In this document: piece after piece, positions 35,398 to 41,555 of the stretch
Numbering within the stretch: position 1 is the stretch's first letter
Layout: each line of letters starts with the position of its first letter
Origin: Odoribacter splanchnicus DSM 20712
Lineage (GTDB): Bacteria > Bacteroidota > Bacteroidia > Bacteroidales > Marinifilaceae
Assembly (NCBI RefSeq): GCF_000190535.1
Contig: NC_015160.1
Span: 558,001 to 622,000, forward strand
Length of the DNA stretch: 64,000 nucleotides
Reading direction: 5' to 3'
Made by a program: the position numbers and the translations under genes
The notes under the pieces: generated by a model
Seen by the model: only the letters and a program-made list of their open reading frames with translations
What the model was told of the DNA's origin: nothing
Database searches by the model: none

Positions 35398-37707
35398 TTA
35401 TCTACTCAAAATACCGGAATCTTTGTCTTTGTTTTGTATCTTAAATTTCACATTTGACTTGTTCTTACCGAATGCAAAATTATATACAAGGTTGATATAG
35501 ACCATATTGGCATTATTGATTATGCGTTCTGTTTCATCTCGTTGTAGAAGTGATGTCCCTGATACAGATGTTGTCTGTTTCCACGAGTCATAAAACGGGT
35601 ATCTTATTCCTCCTGTCAAAGTGAGGTTTTTAACCGGACTGTACGACACTTCTACGCTTGCCATACTTGGAATTGTTTTCATTGTCTGACCTACAAGAGA
35701 TTTCTTTTCAGTCTGATAGAATACCGAAACGCCCCATTTTTTGTAAGCTAAATTTACGGATGGAATAAAAGAGTATCCTGTATAATTCCATTTTTCGTTT
35801 TCCAAAGCGTTGATTTGGTGGAATACTTCGGAATACAGTCTTAGTCGCAGAATATTGTTCGAGAATGGATACCACTGTAGAAACAGACTGGCTTTCATGT
35901 TCTGTGCATTATCCAAATTTCCGAATGTCTCAATGATATTCGTATCGTCTGATTGAAAAACCGGAGCGATGGCATCTTTGTTATAGGAGTAAGCGACTTC
36001 TGCACTAATGACAAATTTCTTGAATCCTTTGAAATACGACAAAGACAGGTCGTGATTGTTACTTGGTTTCAGATTCGGATTTCCTACATACAGATAGTTT
36101 GCATCTTTGAAATAAGGATTGTATGTCAATGAAGAAATTGCGGGATTTTCGGTATTCACTTCATAGTTGAATGTCAAATCAGAACTTTCGTCGATGAAGT
36201 AACCGAGTTTCACCTGTGGTCTGAAATAAACAAACTTATATTCCTTGTTTTCTATTGTGGTAAATATATTTCCGTTTACACCGGCACTGACACTATAATT
36301 GAATTTCTTTCCAAGCATACCTGCAATTCCGAGATATGAGTAGATTTCATTCGTCAGTGTACGGTTGTTTGAAGGGAGATTCTTTTGCGTACTATTGTTG
36401 TACATATACCGAGAACCGACATATAACTGTGCCGTCTTCATATTGTAGTTATATACGGCTTCTCCAATAAACGAATATTTATCGAGATTTATATTCGTTG
36501 CCGTTTCAAAATCAGTTACTCCACCGCTCAATTCAGAATATCGGTAGTCATAATCGGATTTGTAGTAAGTTCCGACAAGGTTCATCGTTAGCTCATGCTT
36601 GGCATTAAATGTTTTGCTGAAATACATATCCATTACTGGACTGATGTATTTGTCTTTATCGGAACTTTCTCCAAATTTTTCAAATACCACATCGTCAATA
36701 GTAGAAAAAATATCTTGCTTGGAAGAACGTCTGCGGTTCAGAGAATTGAAAGAGAGTTTTGTACTGAAAATATAGTTGTCCGGTTTAGAGTTGTTGAAAC
36801 TGATTTCTGCCAATTGCTGTTCGTACGCGTATGGACTGTTCTTACCTGTCTTTTGTTTTTGATATGTTTTACCTCCTACGGCATAAGTCATATTTTCATC
36901 CAATATGCGTTTGTTGTAATTGCGGTAGTTGATATTGTATGTTACCCCAAGTTGTGAGTGTCCCCAGTTATATTTGAAATTCACTACATTGTTTCCGAAT
37001 CCGGTAGTTACTGCATTTTGGGTGTTTAATCCGACAGAACCTCCATTTTGCTTTTCTTTAGTCACGACATTGATTACTGCACCTAATCCCATATTGGAAT
37101 ATTGGATAGGTGGCTGGGTGTAATAATCTATTTTAGAAATATTTTCGGGAGAAATTACAGAAAGGTCAGTCGGTGTAGAAGGTATGCCGTTTATCAAAAT
37201 TTTTACTGCTTTCCCGTCTACAGAATTGACAGTTTGGTCGATAACTTGTATTTTGGGCAGATGTTCTAATGCAGACAATGCACTACTGTATTGTCCTTTC
37301 TCTATGTTGGTAAGTTTATATTCCTTCTTGTCCGCAAACCTCTTGACCATGCTCGATGTAACTACAACTTCATCCAATAACATGGTATTTTCTGATAATA
37401 CTATTTCTCCTAAATCAAGAGATTGGTCTAATTCAAATTCTTGTCGATAGTCCGTATAACCGATGAATGATATTTCAATGCGATACTTGCCGGACTTTAT
37501 TTTCTCTATAGTGAATTGTCCATTTTCACCGGTGATACATCCTTTATGATTCAGCGTGTCTTGCAAAGAGCGTATTATTACGCTTGCACCGATAACAGGG
37601 TGCGTTTCCTTATCTTTAACAACTCCTTTGACTGTATGCTGACTCCATGCCGATACAGAACATAAAGTATAGCATAAGACCATAAATAGGACATTAAATC
37701 TTTTCAT
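35398..37707 (-). CDS. TonB-dependent receptor-like outer-membrane beta-barrel protein of the RiPP operon
   Basis: Outer-membrane protein of about 769 residues. The start used is the ATG at 37707, giving MKRFNVLFMVLCYTLCSVSA then WSQ; an ATG at 37722 is also in frame. A carboxypeptidase-regulatory-like domain (HTVKGVVKDKETHPVIGASV) and a TonB-box-like DEVVVTSSMV follow, then a plug (LPKIQVIDQTVNSVDGKAVK; GLGAVINVVTKEK) and a large barrel of the outer-membrane beta-barrel (OMP_b-brl_3) type. The gene overlaps the 3' end of the YcaO gene by about 14 bp, so the two are translationally coupled. That makes the receptor part of the RiPP system, either for re-uptake of a modified peptide or for passage across the outer membrane. 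Confidence 0.88.
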   Translation of the reverse strand: MKRFNVLFMVLCYTLCSVSAWSQHTVKGVVKDKETHPVIGASVIIRSLQDTLNHKGCITGENGQFTIEKIKSGKYRIEISFIGYTDYRQEFELDQSLDLGEIVLSENTMLLDEVVVTSSMVKRFADKKEYKLTNIEKGQYSSALSALEHLPKIQVIDQTVNSVDGKAVKILINGIPSTPTDLSVISPENISKIDYYTQPPIQYSNMGLGAVINVVTKEKQNGGSVGLNTQNAVTTGFGNNVVNFKYNWGHSQLGVTYNINYRNYNKRILDENMTYAVGGKTYQKQKTGKNSPYAYEQQLAEISFNNSKPDNYIFSTKLSFNSLNRRRSSKQDIFSTIDDVVFEKFGESSDKDKYISPVMDMYFSKTFNAKHELTMNLVGTYYKSDYDYRYSELSGGVTDFETATNINLDKYSFIGEAVYNYNMKTAQLYVGSRYMYNNSTQKNLPSNNRTLTNEIYSYLGIAGMLGKKFNYSVSAGVNGNIFTTIENKEYKFVYFRPQVKLGYFIDESSDLTFNYEVNTENPAISSLTYNPYFKDANYLYVGNPNLKPSNNHDLSLSYFKGFKKFVISAEVAYSYNKDAIAPVFQSDDTNIIETFGNLDNAQNMKASLFLQWYPFSNNILRLRLYSEVFHQINALENEKWNYTGYSFIPSVNLAYKKWGVSVFYQTEKKSLVGQTMKTIPSMASVEVSYSPVKNLTLTGGIRYPFYDSWKQTTSVSGTSLLQRDETERIINNANMVYINLVYNFAFGKNKSNVKFKIQNKDKDSGILSR

Positions 37708-39517
37708 GATTATCATAAACAAGGCTATTAAGTAATTGATGTTGGTTCGGAAGATTTTCTATATACAAATCTTCCATCCTCTTGGCTAATGCCAAGATTG
37801 TTTTTACTCTGCAGGTTGTTTGGATATTACAAGAATGACAATTATAACAGTTCGATGTGCTTAAATATTTAAGATATTCTTTGTTTTCTAAAAAAGAAGC
37901 GCATGAACTCACAACCCTTGGACCATATATTTTGTTAATCCAATTTATACTACATTCTGTATACTTACTTTTAATGATCTGGTTAAGACATGAAAAGAAA
38001 TCCTTCTCTTTTTTTGAAAAATTTGCATTTGCAATGAATGTTTCCATATAGCTTGCAGATTTTTTGTAATCGGATACTGTATAATACAATAAAGAGAGGA
38101 TAAGGTTTTTATCATACTTTTGCCATAGATCATTTGCATTGCAAAATCTTAAATTATTATATGAAATAACCTCATTACTCTCAATATAGTCTAATAAAAA
38201 TCTTATTTCAGAATTATTCGCATTTTGAATATTTCTGCTTATAGGGTATGCTTTTTTTAAAGAATTAACGAATACTATATCATCATTAGTGGCAAGATTT
38301 CTAAATTCACTCATCCCAGGTATATACAAATGATATGCGGGAAAGCCTAAAAATGAAACATCCCGCACAAAAACCTTTACTCCAATTTTGCTAAATAACG
38401 ACAACATCTTATTGAAATCATTATCGTCTGATTTCCCCCAAGTCATATCAAATCCGTTGAAAGGAAAAGAAGGTTCGCCAAACAATAAAGTTATTGGGAA
38501 CTGACCACTTCCTGTCGTACAGGTTTTAAACATTTCTAAACTTTTCAAGTTTTCATCATATAACAGTCTATTTTGATATTCTAAGTCAACTGATTTTAAA
38601 GACAAATCATATCGACCTTGATAAATCTCTGTTAATGTTCTTTCTAATGCCGTAATCGGTGATGGATCTGCACCAATATGAAATAAGTATTTTTGATTGG
38701 TTGAATCAAAGATTAACACGCCTATCGCGGGAATTCCTAAATTGCAAGAACAATCTTTTATTTGAAAATCCCAATTGTATTTTGCCTTTAATGTGATAAT
38801 TTTCTTATAAATTATTGTATTGGCAAAATAACTTAATGGTATAGTTGGAAGAGATATGTTATCATAATATATTTTTCTAATAACATATCTCTCCAAAATT
38901 TCACTCATACCTTGAATTATTGCCTCTTTGGGCGTATTGCCTGCGCACATACCATTAGATGTACACGTTGAAAGAATTATGCTAATAGGGAGAAATTCTA
39001 CAGTTTTGTCAAAGATATTCACAAAAGGAACTAGAGTCATATCTTTCCCTTCATACAGTTCTTCTAGTTGAGGTATGTTTGAGCTTTTGATGTATTTTCT
39101 TACACAGTCCATCGATTTTGTAAACTTGATATTCTTTTCATCAGGCGCAAAAATATATCTAGTTCTAAGATTATCATCGTTTACTATGCTAAGAGTACTA
39201 TTGTCAGTTCGTTGATTATAGATACTGCTTATACTGCGATGTGCAATTAGTATTTGATTTTGTATGCGCTCCATAAATTCGCCATATGCACTGGCTAAAG
39301 CATATTCGAACCGCATACCTTTTCCATTTGTGCCAATATTTAAATCATCAAGCAAATTATTCGCGATATTAACTCGGCATGAATAAAAATTTGCATCTCC
39401 GACATAATGCTCTTCCTTTAGCAATATGTTTAATTTCTCATGCAAAATTTTTCTAATCAAAAAGATTGTATCTTCAGGCTTTCTTGCCTTATAAGGTTTA
39501 ATGCGTTTTAGTTCCAT
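37694..39517 (-). CDS. YcaO-domain protein (RiPP-type cyclodehydratase-like enzyme)
   Basis: Enzyme of 607 residues with the ATP-binding signatures of YcaO proteins. At 61-84: IGTNGKGMRFEYALASAYGE followed by F-M-E-R. At 187-211: S-N-G-M-C-A-G-N-T-P-K-E-A-I and then G-M-S-E-I-L-E-R-Y. YcaO enzymes use ATP to activate backbone amides of a precursor peptide, making azolines, amidines or thioamides. The C-terminus lacks a proline-rich P-x-P-x-P tail. It carries a cysteine cluster, Cys557, Cys560, Cys563 and Cys569 (C-x2-C-x2-C-x5-C), that could hold zinc or an Fe-S cluster. The gene overlaps its upstream RRE-like gene by 10 bp and the receptor gene downstream. It is AT-rich relative to the chromosome, which suggests transfer. 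Which modification it makes cannot be read from sequence. Confidence 0.87.
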   Translation of the reverse strand: MELKRIKPYKARKPEDTIFLIRKILHEKLNILLKEEHYVGDANFYSCRVNIANNLLDDLNIGTNGKGMRFEYALASAYGEFMERIQNQILIAHRSISSIYNQRTDNSTLSIVNDDNLRTRYIFAPDEKNIKFTKSMDCVRKYIKSSNIPQLEELYEGKDMTLVPFVNIFDKTVEFLPISIILSTCTSNGMCAGNTPKEAIIQGMSEILERYVIRKIYYDNISLPTIPLSYFANTIIYKKIITLKAKYNWDFQIKDCSCNLGIPAIGVLIFDSTNQKYLFHIGADPSPITALERTLTEIYQGRYDLSLKSVDLEYQNRLLYDENLKSLEMFKTCTTGSGQFPITLLFGEPSFPFNGFDMTWGKSDDNDFNKMLSLFSKIGVKVFVRDVSFLGFPAYHLYIPGMSEFRNLATNDDIVFVNSLKKAYPISRNIQNANNSEIRFLLDYIESNEVISYNNLRFCNANDLWQKYDKNLILSLLYYTVSDYKKSASYMETFIANANFSKKEKDFFSCLNQIIKSKYTECSINWINKIYGPRVVSSCASFLENKEYLKYLSTSNCYNCHSCNIQTTCRVKTILALAKRMEDLYIENLPNQHQLLNSLVYDNHEKI

Positions 39518-39936
39518 GATAATTTATGTTTTAGTGAGAGTTCTATAATGTTGTCGAATACCATCTTGGTTATCTTCTGGTGTACTATATTTATATTACA
39601 GTTGTTCATTTTGTCAAAAACTACTTTTTTTGCAGCTTCAATAATATCTGCCACTGTATGTACTCCATCTATTTGAGATAAAATAAACAACTGAAAATTT
39701 GTATTGAATTCATAACAACATGCCTTTATAGTTGGCACGGAATCCAATTTTATTGTCCGTCTTAAAATTGATGGGATATTATATTTTCTAGCATTGCTAA
39801 TGGATTTTAAATACGATTCGTTATTTTTACCATAGAATGACGTAATGATAGCATGCTTATCTTTACATGTTTTTATGTATTGTTTGTCGGGATTCCAATA
39901 TGTAGCCAATTTAAGTATTGTTTCTTTAAATGTCAT
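39508..39936 (-). CDS. Probable PqqD-like RRE (RiPP recognition element) protein
   Basis: Small protein of 142 residues. The second half has the pattern of PqqD-like recognition elements: FQLFILSQIDGVHTVADIIE (compare L-x-x-I-D-G-x-x-T-V-x-x-I), then a helix with K-x-x-x-D-x-x-x-x, and a final V-F-D-N-I-I-E-L-S-L-K-H-K-L-S-W. The N-terminal 65 residues are not recognised. It overlaps the YcaO start by 10 bp, as leader-binding partner proteins often do. Assignment rests on pattern and context; it could instead be an unrelated helper protein. Confidence 0.5.
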   Translation of the reverse strand: MTFKETILKLATYWNPDKQYIKTCKDKHAIITSFYGKNNESYLKSISNARKYNIPSILRRTIKLDSVPTIKACCYEFNTNFQLFILSQIDGVHTVADIIEAAKKVVFDKMNNCNINIVHQKITKMVFDNIIELSLKHKLSWN

Positions 39937-40013
39937 TACAATAAATTCAAGTCTATTGTAACTTGAAATCCTTCCTTATCCGTTCTTGTGATTGGAACTT
40001 TTATACTACTCAT
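39936..40013 (-). CDS. 25-codon ORF coupled to the RRE gene; candidate RiPP precursor (weak)
   Basis: ATG at 40013 and TAA at 39936-39938; the stop overlaps the ATG of the RRE gene as TAATG, a classic coupling arrangement. The peptide begins M-S-S-I-K-V-P-I-T-R-T-D-K-E-G-F and ends in D-L-N-L-L. It has three Thr and two Ser but no Cys and no double-glycine site, so it is not a typical azole precursor. The frame is open further upstream (to about 40058) without another ATG. It could be the precursor, a leader peptide for coupling, or the tail of a truncated gene. Confidence 0.35.
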   Translation of the reverse strand: MSSIKVPITRTDKEGFQVTIDLNLL

Positions 40014-40546
40014 ACCAACTATTCTTCTTTTTTGCCAACGGCTACCATATTGGCATGTTTAATAAATGGTTGGTATATATACATAAAAACGTGGAGCCAG
40101 TCCTGTCACTCGTTCCACAGTGTAAAGGCCTTCGCATTGCCCTGCCAGTCGAAACGAGCAACGCCGAAAGCCCCCACGCCAGTGTAAATATATAGAAAGC
40201 ACTCTTGACAACGAACAATAGAACCGTCCGAAGCCAATGAGGGCTGTATATAATACACCTCATGAGGCGTTCCCGTTGCTTTGTTCTTGACTAGCAGTTG
40301 AGAGTTTGCGAAGTTCTTACACTGTCAAAACCAAAGCGTACAGTTACGCCTTATATGTATATATGTCTGCCCAACCTCTGCCCATCGGGACTTTCGGTAT
40401 GGGTATAGACGTTACAAAGATAACACTTTTATCTTGGAAACCACTTTGTTTGACTGGTAAAGTATGATTTTAAGTCCCGATTTAACATTATTAAATATAA
40501 ATATGTCAAAGAATTCCACTTTGGCATAATTTTTCTTGCCAAAAAG
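40014..40546. other. Intergenic region upstream of the RiPP operon and Abi_2 gene
   Basis: About 530 bp without a supported gene. A minus-strand frame of 73 codons (40042-40263) encodes K-S-A-F-Y-I-F-T-L-A-W-G-L-S-A-L-L-V and looks like the short ORFs often seen in Bacteroides conjugative-transposon intergenic DNA; I am not confident that it is a gene. It overlaps the divergent regulatory space and presumably contains the RiPP operon promoter, which I could not place. Confidence 0.4.
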
Positions 40547-40577
40547 TTTGTATTCTCAACGATTATTTGTATTTTTG
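40547..40577 (+). promoter_or_regulatory. Strong Bacteroidales-type promoter before the Abi_2 leader
   Basis: TTTG at 40547-40550 (-33), a 19-bp spacer, and TATTTTTG at 40570-40577 (-7, exact TAnnTTTG). The spacing is the consensus for the Bacteroides primary sigma factor. Transcription should begin at about 40584, only some seven bases before the hairpin at 40591. Confidence 0.75.
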
Positions 40578-40590
40578 CAGCGTTAGTTCC

Positions 40591-40632
40591 AGCCGAGCCT
40601 CTTTACAATGCTTAAATAGGCTGGGCTTTTTT
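40591..40632 (+). ncRNA. Terminator-like leader hairpin / candidate small RNA upstream of Abi_2
   Basis: AGCCGAGCCT (40591-40600) pairs with AGGCTGGGCT (40618-40627) with one mismatch and a 17-base loop, followed by TTTTTT (40627-40632). It is an intrinsic terminator placed between a strong promoter and the start codon of the Abi_2 gene at 40644. Most transcripts would thus be short hairpin RNAs of about 45-50 nt, with some read-through into the toxin-like gene. That arrangement recalls RNA-antitoxin systems. The start of the RNA is inferred from the promoter. Confidence 0.55.
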
Positions 40633-40643
40633 GTTTATAAGCT

Positions 40644-41555
40644 ATGACAAAGAGAAATTTTGGAAAAGATTACAAGACTCCACGAGAACTTGTAACCTTA
40701 TTGGAAAATCGTGGATTGATAATCAATGATAGGCAAAAGGCTCAATTGTATTTGGAGAGCATTGGCTATTATCGATTGTCTGCGTATATGCATCCTTTGT
40801 TGAAGACTCCAAAGATTCTTCATCTGTATAAGGAAGGTGCTACATTTAACAAAGTGATGATGCTTTATCGCTTTGACAAAAAGTTGCGCTTACTCCTTTT
40901 TAACGAGATTGAGAAGATCGAAATTGCTGTAAGAGAAGCCGTAATGAATATGACGGCTGAACGGACTGGTGATATATATTGGCTTACCAATTCTGCACTT
41001 TTTCGTGATCAGTCCATTTTCGTCAATAGTATGGCAATGTTGTCGAAGGAGTATGAACGTTCTACTGAAGACTTTATAGAACACTTCAAAAGAACATATA
41101 CAGAACCTTTTCCACCAGCATGGATTCTTGGTGAACTTCTCCCAATGGGTAGCGTGAATATGTACTACAGGAACTTGAAAGATAAAGGACTCAAAAAGCA
41201 GATCGCCAAGCGTTTCTGCCTTCATGCTCCAGTGTTTGAGTCTTGGCTTTCTGTGCTTACGCTTACTCGCAACGCTTGTTGTCATCACGCTCGTGTTTGG
41301 AACAAAGTCAACAAGATTATTCCAAATGATATGAGAGGCATGACTCGTCCTTGGATTACTATTCCTGCGGACAAGCGAAGAATCTATTATAATATGTGCA
41401 TCATCAAGTATTTCCTTGACATCATCTCTCCCAACAATGACATGCTTGACAAAATGCACAATTTGTTCAGCAAGTTTCCAGAGATAGACCTGGCAGCTCT
41501 TGGATTCCCTGTTGGTTGGGAACAAGAACCGCTATGGATACAGGCAAACAACTAA
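40644..41555 (+). CDS. Abi_2 (AbiD/AbiF-like) family HEPN protein
   Basis: A protein of 303 residues of the abortive-infection Abi_2 family. The N-terminus KTPRELVTLLENRGLIINDR and ESIGYYRLSAYMHPL are family hallmarks, followed by F-x-x-V-x-x-L-Y-x-F-D-K-K-L-R. The HEPN RNase-type motif is Arg209-Asn210-x3-His214 in LTRNACCHHARVWN. AbiD/F proteins stop phage growth, presumably by RNA cleavage. The last 22 bp overlap the start of the TOTE primase-helicase gene, which suggests one coupled defence unit. Upstream lie a consensus promoter and a terminator-like hairpin. Base composition is lower in G+C than the core chromosome. Confidence 0.88.
   Translation: MTKRNFGKDYKTPRELVTLLENRGLIINDRQKAQLYLESIGYYRLSAYMHPLLKTPKILHLYKEGATFNKVMMLYRFDKKLRLLLFNEIEKIEIAVREAVMNMTAERTGDIYWLTNSALFRDQSIFVNSMAMLSKEYERSTEDFIEHFKRTYTEPFPPAWILGELLPMGSVNMYYRNLKDKGLKKQIAKRFCLHAPVFESWLSVLTLTRNACCHHARVWNKVNKIIPNDMRGMTRPWITIPADKRRIYYNMCIIKYFLDIISPNNDMLDKMHNLFSKFPEIDLAALGFPVGWEQEPLWIQANN

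Noticed and set aside
40042..40263. 73-codon minus-strand frame as RiPP precursor
   Set aside because: Hydrophobic and basic with no leader/core layout, and not coupled to the RRE gene; looks like a common transposon-associated reading frame.
41516..41533. TTG start for the TOTE-type gene
   Set aside because: An ATG at 41534 in the same frame is a better start, and no family feature lies in the extra six residues.
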